Source of the DNA: Bizionia myxarmorum
Lineage (GTDB): Bacteria; Bacteroidota; Bacteroidia; Flavobacteriales; Flavobacteriaceae
Assembly: GCF_008086205.1 (NCBI RefSeq)
Contig: NZ_VSKK01000004.1
Location: 62,001 to 126,000 of the forward strand
Length of the DNA stretch: 64,000 bases
Direction of reading: 5' to 3'
Shown here: piece after piece, positions 21,619 through 29,973 of the stretch
Layout: the number at the start of each line of letters is the position of its first letter
Numbering within the stretch: the stretch's first letter is position 1
Program-made: the position numbers and the translations under genes
Notes under the pieces: generated by a model
Seen by the model: only the letters and a program-made list of their open reading frames with translations
What the model was told of the DNA's origin: nothing
Databases searched by the model: none

Positions 21619-22692
21619 TTAAACATCAAAATCCACAACCACTTTATCAGTTGTTGGCACGGCTTGACAGCTCAATACATAATTTTGTGCCACTTCTTTT
21701 TCTTCCAGCGCATAATTGACTTTCATTTTCACAGCTCCTTCAATTACTCGGCACTTGCATGTACTACAAACGCCACCTTTACAGGCAAAAGGCAAATCAG
21801 CACCTGCAGCCAAAGCACCATCTAGGATTGTATCAAAATCATCATCCATGATGAAGTGAAATTCTTTTCCTCCATCAATAATGGTTACTTGAGTTCCATC
21901 TACTTTTTCGTCAAGTACTTCTGCAATATGTCTATTTTCTTCTTCAGAACTTCCTGAAAAGAATAATTCATAATGAATATTCTCTTTCGGCATTCCTGCA
22001 GCTTGCAATTCATCGCGGATTAAGAAAATCATATCTTGTGGTCCGCAAATAAAAGCGTGATTGGTATCTGGAATATCAATAAAGCGACTGGTTAAAACGG
22101 CTAATTTCTCTTTATCAAATCGGCCATTTAAAAATGGAATATCGCGTTGTTCTTTTGTTAAGAAATAAAATACTTGAAAACGACCAAAAAACTCATTCTT
22201 AAGTTGTTCAATTTCTTCTTTAAAGATAATGGATTTGACGGTTCTATTCAAATAAAACAATTTGAATGTACTATTAGGCTCTGTCCTTAAATGCGTTTTT
22301 ATAATGGACAACATCGGAGTTATACCACTACCCGCTGCAAATGCGATGTAGTTTTTAGAATTTTCAGGTTCGCAATCTATATAAAACTCGCCATGAGGTG
22401 ACATAACTTGCAACTCATCCCCTTTTTTTAAGCTATTGAAAGCATAGTTTGAAAAAACACCATCACGAATAGTTTTTACTGCAACTTTCCACTCATTATC
22501 CAACGGACTTGAGCAAAGCGAATAATTACGACGGATATCTTCGCCATTAATTTCCTTACGAAGCGTAAGATGCTGCCCTTGCTTAAATTGAAATTTGTGT
22601 TTTAAATTTTCGGGAACATCAAAAGAAATAACGACTGTATCCTTTGTTTCCTTGTATATATCTGCAACTTTTAAGTTGTAAAAATCCGCCAT
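21619..22692 (-). CDS. paaE: Phenylacetyl-CoA epoxidase reductase subunit PaaE
   Basis: 357 residues. FAD-binding segment 'RRNYSLCSSP', NAD(P)-binding 'FAAGSGITPMLSIIKTHL', and a C-terminal plant-type [2Fe-2S] ferredoxin domain with 'CKGGVCSTCKC' and a distal 'LSCQA' Cys. It delivers electrons from NADPH to PaaA. It is the first gene of the block, directly behind the promoter region that carries an inverted repeat. Confidence 0.95.
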   Translation of the reverse strand: MADFYNLKVADIYKETKDTVVISFDVPENLKHKFQFKQGQHLTLRKEINGEDIRRNYSLCSSPLDNEWKVAVKTIRDGVFSNYAFNSLKKGDELQVMSPHGEFYIDCEPENSKNYIAFAAGSGITPMLSIIKTHLRTEPNSTFKLFYLNRTVKSIIFKEEIEQLKNEFFGRFQVFYFLTKEQRDIPFLNGRFDKEKLAVLTSRFIDIPDTNHAFICGPQDMIFLIRDELQAAGMPKENIHYELFFSGSSEEENRHIAEVLDEKVDGTQVTIIDGGKEFHFIMDDDFDTILDGALAAGADLPFACKGGVCSTCKCRVIEGAVKMKVNYALEEKEVAQNYVLSCQAVPTTDKVVVDFDV

Positions 22693-22710
22693 ATTGTTTT
22701 AAATATAATC

Positions 22711-22728
22711 AACTAACAACTGTTAGTT
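22711..22728. promoter_or_regulatory. Candidate TetR operator in the paa promoter
   Basis: AACTAACA ac TGTTAGTT: perfect 8-base arms with a 2-base spacer. It lies between the paaE start and the likely -7 element, at about +1 to +18 of the transcript. The neighbouring TetR-family gene makes it the likely ligand-responsive repressor site (inference). Confidence 0.6.
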
Positions 22729-22735
22729 TGGGATA

Positions 22736-22743
22736 CAAATTTA
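22736..22743 (-). promoter_or_regulatory. -7 element TAAATTTG of the paa operon
   Basis: On the minus strand TAAATTTG matches TAnnTTTG; the expected start is near 22729, right before the inverted repeat. No good -33 TTTG box is found. Confidence 0.5.
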
Positions 22744-22759
22744 CAAAATAAAATGCTAA

Positions 22760-23329
22760 CTATTTGTTAATTCCGTTGATTAACACAGTGCTTAAACTTT
22801 TAGAAAGCGTATCTGGCGTAACATCTTCTTTTTTAGGAATCCATAAGTAGAGAGATCGCAATGTAGAAAGTATAGAAAAGAGCATGACCTCCACATTAGA
22901 ATTCGTTATTTCTTTGCGCTTTATACCTTCTAATAAAATACTTCTAAAATCAGATTCATAGCCACTTCTTAATGATAAATAATAGTCGCGCTTTTCCTCT
23001 AAATGCATCCAATCATTATTCAAAGAAGCCATTCCGTAGGTGTTTTGAGCGGTAATTTCCACATGAAGTTTTACAACGGCTTCCACTTTTTGAATGGTGG
23101 AACTTTCCGCTGTTTTAATTTGCTGCATTCCTTGCGTAAATGCCTCCGCTAATGAAATAATTATGTCTTTTAGTATTTCTTGTTTGGAACTAATATGATT
23201 ATATAAACTGGCCGCTTTAATGCCCATAGCTGTGGCGATATCACGCATAGTAACAGCACTGTAGCCCTTTTCCTTGAATAATTTGGCTGCTGTTTTTATT
23301 ATTTCTTCTTTCCTAGTTTCTGGTTTCAA
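22760..23329 (-). CDS. TetR/AcrR family regulator, probable paa regulator
   Basis: 189 residues. The N-terminal helix-turn-helix has 'IIKTAAKLFKEKGYSAVTMRDIATAMGIKAASLYNHISSKQEILKD' features (residues about 10-55); the C-terminal helical ligand-binding domain is variable. It is 67 bases upstream of paaE on the same strand, with an inverted repeat in that gap. It may respond to phenylacetyl-CoA, as PaaR-type regulators do, but this is inferred from position alone. Confidence 0.85.
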   Translation of the reverse strand: MKPETRKEEIIKTAAKLFKEKGYSAVTMRDIATAMGIKAASLYNHISSKQEILKDIIISLAEAFTQGMQQIKTAESSTIQKVEAVVKLHVEITAQNTYGMASLNNDWMHLEEKRDYYLSLRSGYESDFRSILLEGIKRKEITNSNVEVMLFSILSTLRSLYLWIPKKEDVTPDTLSKSLSTVLINGINK

Positions 23330-23403
23330 AGTGCTTTTGCATTTGATTAAATAATAATAATTACTTATCTTAAATGTTGTAAATGTATATAAAAAGATAG
23401 ACT

Positions 23404-23709
23404 ATGGGGATTTTAGACTTTATATTTGGGGCAAAAAAGCGCCAAGTTCAAATGTATTTGGATAATGGCGCCACTATTCTAGATGTACGTACGCAAAGCG
23501 AATGGAATAAAGGACATATTGCCCAATCCATTCATATTCCCTTGAAAGATTTAAGAAATAGAATTGAAGAAGTTAAACTTTTAAAAAGTCCTATTGTGGT
23601 ATGTTGTGAAAGCGGCGTGCGTTCTGCCAAAGCGGCTAAACACTTAAATCTAGAAAATATTGATGCTACTAATGGTGGCGGCTGGCTTGGATTGCAAAAA
23701 AAATTATAA
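23404..23709 (+). CDS. Rhodanese-like protein
   Basis: 101 residues, a single rhodanese domain. The active-site loop 'CCESGVRS' holds the Cys and Arg expected for sulfur transfer (CxxxxxR), and 'ILDVRTQSEWNKGHI' is the conserved CDC25-like N-terminal motif. Cytoplasmic, no signal peptide. Its last 6 bases overlap the 3' end of the converging DUF4230 gene. Confidence 0.9.
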   Translation: MGILDFIFGAKKRQVQMYLDNGATILDVRTQSEWNKGHIAQSIHIPLKDLRNRIEEVKLLKSPIVVCCESGVRSAKAAKHLNLENIDATNGGGWLGLQKKL

Positions 23710-24318
23710 TTTAAAGACGTTTAAATCTTCCTGATTATTTATGGGCATATTATTATACTCCAAAGTCCATCCCATAGAATTGGTAAGAATATAAAATTTA
23801 GCCAACTCACTTATCAAGCGGTTTTGCGCATTCGCTACCATATCCGATTTCTCCAATTTTTTAAGCAAGGACTTTTTTACTAAATCTTTGATATTGTTAT
23901 AATCTTTGGCTTCAAACGGATTTAAAAAATCGGCTTCAATATCATAATATTCCAAATCTGGACTTATTTTTATTTCTTCTTTAGGAATGCTTAAAATGGT
24001 AAGCGTTTTTGTGGTTTCATCAATTTTATATTCAATTAAACTTAAATCGTAAGAGATAAATACATCTGCATTCACTACGACAAGTGCCTTTTTCTTAAAA
24101 GAGAGATATTTCCCAAAAATGTCTTTTGATTTATTATAAGTAAAAACCTGACTGAAATGTCCTTCCGTAACAATTAACTTCCCTACATTTTTAATTTGTT
24201 CTTGAATAAGTGCTGAATTTTCTTGAAGCGTCACTTTTTGTTCATTTTTATCACCACAATATTTAAACGTGAATAGCACGATTATAGTAAGAACAACTCC
24301 TAATAACATTTTTTTCAT
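23704..24318 (-). CDS. DUF4230 family membrane-anchored protein
   Basis: 204 residues with an N-terminal hydrophobic segment and Cys21 ('VLFTFKYCGDKNEQ'). The segment is more like a membrane anchor than a clean lipobox. The rest fits DUF4230: 'TEGHFSQVFTYNKSK', 'KALVVVNADVFISYDLSLIEY' and a C-terminal helical 'LVKKSLLKKLEKSDMVANAQN'. Function unknown. It is convergent with the rhodanese gene. Confidence 0.75.
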   Translation of the reverse strand: MKKMLLGVVLTIIVLFTFKYCGDKNEQKVTLQENSALIQEQIKNVGKLIVTEGHFSQVFTYNKSKDIFGKYLSFKKKALVVVNADVFISYDLSLIEYKIDETTKTLTILSIPKEEIKISPDLEYYDIEADFLNPFEAKDYNNIKDLVKKSLLKKLEKSDMVANAQNRLISELAKFYILTNSMGWTLEYNNMPINNQEDLNVFKL

Positions 24319-24376
24319 ACACGAATGTACAAAATATCACACAAATTATCCTTTCTCAAAAATAAGAAGACCGCTT

Positions 24377-25027
24377 TTAAATAAGGTTATTTTTTTTAGC
24401 CTTACTAACCGCTTCTAACTTATTATGAACTTGCAATTTTTTGTATATATTTTCAATATGTTTCCTAACAGTTCCGCTGGAAAGTATTAAATTTTCAGCA
24501 ATGAGAATATAACTTAAACCTTTGCTTAATTGCTCTAAAACTTCCACTTCGCGTTGGGTTAACTTAATAATTTCTTGATCATTTTTACTTTCAATATCTA
24601 TAGGGTTTCGGAGAAGCTTGAGCGTTTTCATGGCGATAGACGGATTCATAGCGGCACCACCATTTATGGTTTCCAAAATACCACTATATAAATCTTTCGC
24701 ATTTATCTCTTTTAATAAATAACCGTCTGCTCCAGCTTTAATAGCTTTGAAAATATTTTCGTCATTATCAAAAACTGTTAGCATGATAATTTTAATATGC
24801 GGGTATTTTTGTTTAACTATTTCTGTAGCTTCAATACCATTTTTAATGGGCATTTCTATATCCATTAATATGAGATCCAAATTGTGATTATCTTCCAATT
24901 TATCCAACAAATCAGAACCTTCACAGGCTGTAAATTTCACATCTAAATCAGGAAAAAAAGATAATTTCTCCTTGACGGCATGTATTAAAAAGGAATTATC
25001 GTCTACGATTGCAATTTTAAAACCCAT
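24377..25027 (-). CDS. LuxR/NarL-type response regulator
   Basis: 216 residues. The receiver domain has acidic 'IVDDN' and phosphoacceptor Asp56 in 'LILMDIEMP', then Thr in 'MLTVFDN' and Lys in 'GYLLKE'. The C-terminal LuxR helix-turn-helix (about 150-210) has 'LTQREVEVLEQLSKGLSYILIAENLILSSGTVRKHI'-type features. It is paired with the histidine kinase 54 bases upstream on the same strand. Confidence 0.93.
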   Translation of the reverse strand: MGFKIAIVDDNSFLIHAVKEKLSFFPDLDVKFTACEGSDLLDKLEDNHNLDLILMDIEMPIKNGIEATEIVKQKYPHIKIIMLTVFDNDENIFKAIKAGADGYLLKEINAKDLYSGILETINGGAAMNPSIAMKTLKLLRNPIDIESKNDQEIIKLTQREVEVLEQLSKGLSYILIAENLILSSGTVRKHIENIYKKLQVHNKLEAVSKAKKNNLI

Positions 25028-25081
25028 ACATTTTTTGTTTTATTAAAAGTGATCATTTTAAAAGCATAACTACATATTACG

Positions 25082-27037
25082 TCAAGATTGCACGGTTTTA
25101 TAGACACGGATAATAGTCCCACTTTCTTTAGAACTGATTATTTCCAACTCCGCATCCAAGTCATGAGCTCGTTTTTTAATATTGTTAAGGCCGTTTCCAT
25201 ATGTAACGTCTTGGCTGTTAAAACCCGCGCCATTATCAGTTATTCGCATTTCATAAACGGAATCTATTACCGAGAAATCCACATTAATTTTGGTAGCATT
25301 CGCATATTTTAAGGCATTATTTAAAGCTTCCTGAATTATTCGGTACAAATTCATACCTTGAATGGAGGTAAATAATTTATTGGTTTCTAAACCTGGATTA
25401 ACTTGAAAATTAAAAGTTACAGCATCAGAACTCTTATTGGCTTTTTCAATAAAGTTTGAAATTCGAGATTGTAAATCTTCATAAGTAATTTCATTTTTAT
25501 TCATGGCCCAAATGGTATCGCGCAGCTCATAAATGGTATCCGTTGTGAATTGCCCTATAGTATCTAATTTTGAATTAAGATTGTCTGGAAGTTGAAAACC
25601 GTATTTTAAATTATCTAAAGATGAAATTATAAAAGTAAGTTGCGCACCGATGTTGTCATGTAAGTCTCGGCTAATATGCAATCGCTGCTCTTGAAGTCTA
25701 TTTTGAGTTTCAATTTTAGTTAAGGCTTGTTTTAATTCACCTTCCTTTTTAAGTTGTCTGTTTTTTAGTTTCTGTTGATTATAAACTAGAAAACCCAACA
25801 AGGAAATTACCGCAGCCAAACCAACTAATCCTAAAATAAAACTATTTTTCTGACTAATATCCCGCTCCTTTTCAGCTAGATCTGCACGTTGCATGAGGAT
25901 TTCTTTCTCTCTTTCGTTAGCGTTATATTTTTCATGAACGTCCGCTACCTCTTTTGTAATGCGATCGTTAAAAATAGAATCCTCAATAATTTTATATTTA
26001 TTCTGAAAGTAAATTACACTATCGCTATTCTTCATGTATGCATAATAATAGGACATATTATAATAACCATTGACGCGTAATTCATTTGCTTTATAAGCTT
26101 CCGCCAGCTGTAAACCTTCCTTCAAATAACTTTTTGCTTTGTTATACTGACCTGTTCTCATATATAAACCTCCCAGATTTAAGGAAGAACTTGCTATGCC
26201 TTGATTATCATTTATGGCTCTTCTTATAATTAAGGATTGATACATATTATCTATAGCTTCTTGGGTTTGTCCAGTGGATGATAAAAAGGATCCATAATTA
26301 TTATACAACGCGCCCAACTCGGCATTTAAATCATATTTTTTTGCTTCAGAAATGCCTTCTTTAAAATATTTAACGCTGTTTAAGGTATCCTGAATGTGCA
26401 AATAAGCATTGGCAATATTATTATAAGAACGCGTTAGAAGCGCAAAATCTTTAATTTCATTAGCTGTTTCTGCAATTTCCAAATGCATTTTTAATGCTTT
26501 ATCATATTGTTTTAAACCGCGATAAATATTGGCAATGTTTCCTTTTAAAGCACTAGCATATTTTAAGTTGTTTTTCTGCTCATAAATTTCAAGAGCTTTG
26601 GTGTTATAAATAATAGCAGAATCCAATTGAAAGGTGTTTTGATAACAAAGTCCAATTTTATTATACAAACTAGCCAAACCCAACGTATCCTTTAACTCTG
26701 AACGGATTTTAAGCGATTCATTATAAGCTTTCATAGCTTGGTTATAGTCGGCTAAACCATAATGTAGAATACCAATATCATTAAGGGCTTGCGCTTCGCC
26801 AGCTAAATTATCTGTTGATTTGGATAGTTTTAAAGCCAAGTTTCCATAGGCAAAAGCGGAATCCGTTTCAACCTTCCCATAATACCAGCACAAATCGCTG
26901 TAAGCTTTAATTTTTAAGGAATCTGGAGGGTTTTGGGAAATGACTTGCTTTAAACTATCAATAATTTTTATAGGTGTTTGAGAAAAAGCAAATAGATTTA
27001 TAAATAATCCAAGAGTGATTAGTAGAAGTTTCTTCAT
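25082..27037 (-). CDS. TPR sensor histidine kinase (HisKA_3)
   Basis: 651 residues: signal peptide (1-19), tetratricopeptide repeats from about 45 to 345 in the periplasm, a transmembrane helix (about 398-419), a coiled linker, a HisKA_3 phosphoacceptor His460 in 'HISRDLHDNIGAQL', and a C-terminal ATPase with N box 'QEALNNALKYAN' (569-580) and G box 'DNGAGF' (601-606). It partners the downstream NarL-type regulator. TPR sensor kinases of this form are common in Bacteroidota; the ligand is unknown. Confidence 0.93.
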   Translation of the reverse strand: MKKLLLITLGLFINLFAFSQTPIKIIDSLKQVISQNPPDSLKIKAYSDLCWYYGKVETDSAFAYGNLALKLSKSTDNLAGEAQALNDIGILHYGLADYNQAMKAYNESLKIRSELKDTLGLASLYNKIGLCYQNTFQLDSAIIYNTKALEIYEQKNNLKYASALKGNIANIYRGLKQYDKALKMHLEIAETANEIKDFALLTRSYNNIANAYLHIQDTLNSVKYFKEGISEAKKYDLNAELGALYNNYGSFLSSTGQTQEAIDNMYQSLIIRRAINDNQGIASSSLNLGGLYMRTGQYNKAKSYLKEGLQLAEAYKANELRVNGYYNMSYYYAYMKNSDSVIYFQNKYKIIEDSIFNDRITKEVADVHEKYNANEREKEILMQRADLAEKERDISQKNSFILGLVGLAAVISLLGFLVYNQQKLKNRQLKKEGELKQALTKIETQNRLQEQRLHISRDLHDNIGAQLTFIISSLDNLKYGFQLPDNLNSKLDTIGQFTTDTIYELRDTIWAMNKNEITYEDLQSRISNFIEKANKSSDAVTFNFQVNPGLETNKLFTSIQGMNLYRIIQEALNNALKYANATKINVDFSVIDSVYEMRITDNGAGFNSQDVTYGNGLNNIKKRAHDLDAELEIISSKESGTIIRVYKTVQS

Positions 27038-27045
27038 ACAAATAA

Positions 27046-27318
27046 TTAATAGCGTTCTTCGAATATAATCTTTTTTACTAAAAATAACGCTTTGGTTATT
27101 TCAAATAATTTCGTGAGTAACAATTCGTTATACGATTTCAAGTAGTTGTTTTTCTCTTCAATTTGGCTTTGAATTATTATTTCGTTCTCAAACTGATTTT
27201 GAAGATTTACACAATTTAAGTCAGCATTTTTTTGAAAAGAACGCGTATGGGAAATAACGCTAATTGCGCTAACAATTAGTCCGAAAATGAGGCTATATAT
27301 AATTGTAAGAACAATCAT
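27046..27318 (-). CDS. Small membrane protein upstream of the histidine kinase
   Basis: 90 residues with an N-terminal transmembrane helix (about 1-23, 'IVLTIIYSLIFGLIVSAISV') and a helical, partly coiled-coil tail. It has no family I recognise. It ends 8 bases before the histidine kinase start on the same strand, so co-transcription and a role in the same signalling unit are plausible. Reality of the gene rests on that spacing and the sensible membrane pattern. Confidence 0.5.
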   Translation of the reverse strand: MIVLTIIYSLIFGLIVSAISVISHTRSFQKNADLNCVNLQNQFENEIIIQSQIEEKNNYLKSYNELLLTKLFEITKALFLVKKIIFEERY

Positions 27319-27561
27319 TTTTTATAAAATTTAGATATAAAAAAACACCAATTTGGAACGGTTTTTATACCTGTTCATTAAATTGATGTTTGTCTATTTA
27401 TTTATTAATAGCATGATAAATTTACAATTAAATATCAAGCATCACGTAATTTTTCGATAAACAACATTTTAAAAAAGATTAAGCGCAACAAATTTTCATC
27501 ATTGCGCCCAATCAGCAAACCTCAACAACAAGATTTAATTTGTCAAGATTTTTAGTGCTTT
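27319..27561. other. Intergenic region with possible minus-strand terminator
   Basis: On the minus strand AACATCAATTT (27390-27380) can pair with AAATTGGTGTT (27353-27343) before a T run, a possible terminator for the lipoprotein gene ending at 27562, though about 170 bases away. Nothing else is seen. Confidence 0.35.
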
Positions 27562-28086
27562 TTAGAAAATTTGCTTTTTAAGGTCAAAAGTTCCTTCAGT
27601 AACATTTTTCATTGTGTCATCAATTACATTTTTCGCTTTAAAGGTGAAAGTACCTTTAATTCTATCTGCCGAGTTTTCTGAAACTTTAACTTCTCCAATA
27701 AGACCAGAGTCTTGGTATGGCGCATTCCATGTTGGCATATTAGTAGGATCTGAAACATTAGGTTCTGAATACGTTGCACTTGAAAATATATTGCTGTCAC
27801 TTAATTGATAGGTTCCAACACCATCAAATCCACTTAAAATTACAGAAATAGCTTTGTTGGATGTATTTCCTTGAAACGTAAGCGTTGTGCTTGGACCAGC
27901 AGTAATTTCCGAAGCCATAGACGTAATTTCTAAAGAACTGAAAGCTATGCCATCAATTTTTGCAGAGATAATTCCAGCGCCTCCAGAAGTTGTCGGATCG
28001 CCACCATCATCATCACTTTTACATGAGCTTAATGACGCAATGGCTGTTACCATCATAAATACCGTTAATAGTTTTAAAGTTGTCAT
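27562..28086 (-). CDS. Beta-rich lipoprotein (DUF6252-like)
   Basis: 174 residues with a signal peptide and lipobox 'LSSC' followed by 'KSDDDGGD', an acidic mature start typical of surface-exported lipoproteins in this phylum. The rest alternates short beta strands and ends 'DRIKGTFTFKAKN...GTFDLKK', like DUF6252. Function unknown. No operon partner within 100 bases. Confidence 0.75.
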   Translation of the reverse strand: MTTLKLLTVFMMVTAIASLSSCKSDDDGGDPTTSGGAGIISAKIDGIAFSSLEITSMASEITAGPSTTLTFQGNTSNKAISVILSGFDGVGTYQLSDSNIFSSATYSEPNVSDPTNMPTWNAPYQDSGLIGEVKVSENSADRIKGTFTFKAKNVIDDTMKNVTEGTFDLKKQIF

Positions 28087-28185
28087 TGTTGAATAGGTTT
28101 ATAGTTAATAATAATCCAAAATTGCAACAATAGGTAAAGGGAATCAATACGACGAATTACGTATATTTTAAAAATGCACTTGTGA

Positions 28186-29145
28186 TTAGAATGAAATTTC
28201 AGGGAAATCTATTTGAAGCTTTTCCTTTTTATCATTCAGGTTTTTAAGAAATTTTAGATGTGCTTCTGAATTGGGATTAAATGGCTTATGCTGAAGTCCT
28301 TTTTGAATATACGCCACTTCCTCCATGGTTATTGAAGCGCTTTCTGAAATCCAAACGGTTTTAAAAGCATTCCAAATATATTGAATAGCAGTTGCGTTTG
28401 GATGAATCATATCTTCAGCGTAAAAGCGATAATCACGAAGTTCATCCATCATAATTTCATACGATGGAAAATAATGAAGATCTCTCGACTGCGCTCGAGA
28501 TGACAAAAAGGAATGAATAGCAGTTATTAAATGTGCTTTGCTTTGTGTATTCTCTATAAAACCGTCTTTAAGATGTCGAACTGGCGAGACCGTAAAAATA
28601 ATCTTCACATCCTTATTGACGCTCTCAATTAAAGCAATGGTAGCCTGTAATGATTTTAAAATAGCATCAACAGAAAGCAATTCTTTTATGAAATTTTTCT
28701 GTGGCACTTTATGACAGTTAGCAACCACAGCATCGGTTTCATTACTTTTATAAACCCAAGCAGTGCCAACTGTAATAATTATATGTGATGCGCTTTTGAG
28801 TTTCTCTAATGTAAGATTAATTAGGGTATTTAAAGTATCTAAAAGTTCTTCTTTATTTGGATTACTTAATTTGGAATGGGCTTCAAAAGAATGCCATTGT
28901 TCATCTTGAAAAAAAATATCAGTTTCTGAATATACGTATCCATGAATCGCTTTTGAAACAAGATTTTCTATAGCTAATGGGTGAAATAAAATTCCGAAGG
29001 GATTTTGAGTGGTTTGGAATTTAAAATAATCGAATTTCTTACCTACGTTTTCAACAAAACAGGAGCCCAATAAAAGTACATCAGAACTATAATCTATTTG
29101 ATTTTGCTCTTGCGGTTTTAGCGGGATTTTTGTTTGAAGATTCAT
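28186..29145 (-). CDS. GSCFA domain protein
   Basis: 319 residues. The name motif appears as 'LLLGSCFVENVG' (27-38). Further blocks are 'NPFGILFHPLAIE', 'HIIITVGTAWVY', 'IIFTVSPVRHLKDG' and 'DMIHPNATAIQYIW', matching an SGNH-like hydrolase layout with Ser in GSCF and a late Asp-His pair. Residues 215-223 ('SSRAQSRDL') are encoded by a palindrome (28479-28505), a likely in-frame insertion in a surface loop. The gene overlaps the TPR lipoprotein stop by one base. Confidence 0.9.
   Translation of the reverse strand: MNLQTKIPLKPQEQNQIDYSSDVLLLGSCFVENVGKKFDYFKFQTTQNPFGILFHPLAIENLVSKAIHGYVYSETDIFFQDEQWHSFEAHSKLSNPNKEELLDTLNTLINLTLEKLKSASHIIITVGTAWVYKSNETDAVVANCHKVPQKNFIKELLSVDAILKSLQATIALIESVNKDVKIIFTVSPVRHLKDGFIENTQSKAHLITAIHSFLSSRAQSRDLHYFPSYEIMMDELRDYRFYAEDMIHPNATAIQYIWNAFKTVWISESASITMEEVAYIQKGLQHKPFNPNSEAHLKFLKNLNDKKEKLQIDFPEISF
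28479..28505. repeat. Palindromic repeat inside the GSCFA gene
   Basis: GATC TCTCGA CTGCGC TCGAGA TGACA: 6-base perfect arms with a CTGCGC centre, similar to element C. It is translated in frame. Confidence 0.8.
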
Positions 29146-29969
29146 TAGTCTCTAATTAATAACCTGTGATATACTTGATAAGGATAAATTTCGTAGTAAA
29201 CATTGTCCTCATTTATAGTATTAAATCTATTTTCATAAGCCAAATTCATCCATTCTAGAGCCTTTTCATTCTTCCCAATTTTATAATAGCATCGGGCTTT
29301 ATAATTCATAGCATCTCCAAAATTAGTGTACACGACTAATGACATGTCAAAACTTTTTATGGCTTCCTCATAATTGCCAAGCTCGTAGTCAACTATGCCT
29401 AAATAAAACCAATCTAGAAAATGGCAACTTTCTTCAGGCGGATTTTCAGGGAAATCTGCAAATTGTTGGGCTTTACTTTTCAAAAGAAAAGCTTTTGCGT
29501 CTTTAAATTTGTTCAATTGAAGATAATTTAGCGCTATATAGAAATTATAGGTATGGTCCATAACATAGGAATCGCCATATAATTCTTTCATCAACATAAA
29601 TTCAGCGATCGATTCTTCATACTCTTTGGAAAATATACATTTCATAAATGCACTATAATCCAAATAGCGCTTTTGATTGTGCAGAACCGCTTTTTCAAGA
29701 AATGGTTTACCTAAACTATACTTCCGTGCTTTATATAAAGGCATGGCTTTTTGTTGCCATAAAAAAGCGTCATCTGGCATGATTAACAAAGCAGAATCCA
29801 AATATTTTTGGCGTTCTTGAGAATACACATCATATTCAAAAGCACGATTTTTATAGCTATCCATTTTAATAGAGTCTTCAGCTTTCAAAGCCATAGGCTT
29901 ATCCAAAACGCGCACATCTTTTTGAGCACATGAAAACAAAATCAGAATAAATAAAAAGCTAAACCTCAT
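29145..29969 (-). CDS. TPR-containing lipoprotein
   Basis: 274 residues with a short signal peptide and lipobox 'LFSC' (Cys14). Tetratricopeptide-type helices fill the protein ('FYIALNYLQLNKFKDAKAFL', 'YLGIVDYELGNYEEAIKSFD', 'YKARCYYKIGKNEKALEW'). It probably scaffolds proteins in the periplasm. It overlaps the GSCFA start by one base and follows alaS by 4 bases, so the three are likely one operon. Confidence 0.85.
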   Translation of the reverse strand: MRFSFLFILILFSCAQKDVRVLDKPMALKAEDSIKMDSYKNRAFEYDVYSQERQKYLDSALLIMPDDAFLWQQKAMPLYKARKYSLGKPFLEKAVLHNQKRYLDYSAFMKCIFSKEYEESIAEFMLMKELYGDSYVMDHTYNFYIALNYLQLNKFKDAKAFLLKSKAQQFADFPENPPEESCHFLDWFYLGIVDYELGNYEEAIKSFDMSLVVYTNFGDAMNYKARCYYKIGKNEKALEWMNLAYENRFNTINEDNVYYEIYPYQVYHRLLIRD

Positions 29970-29973
29970 ATTA

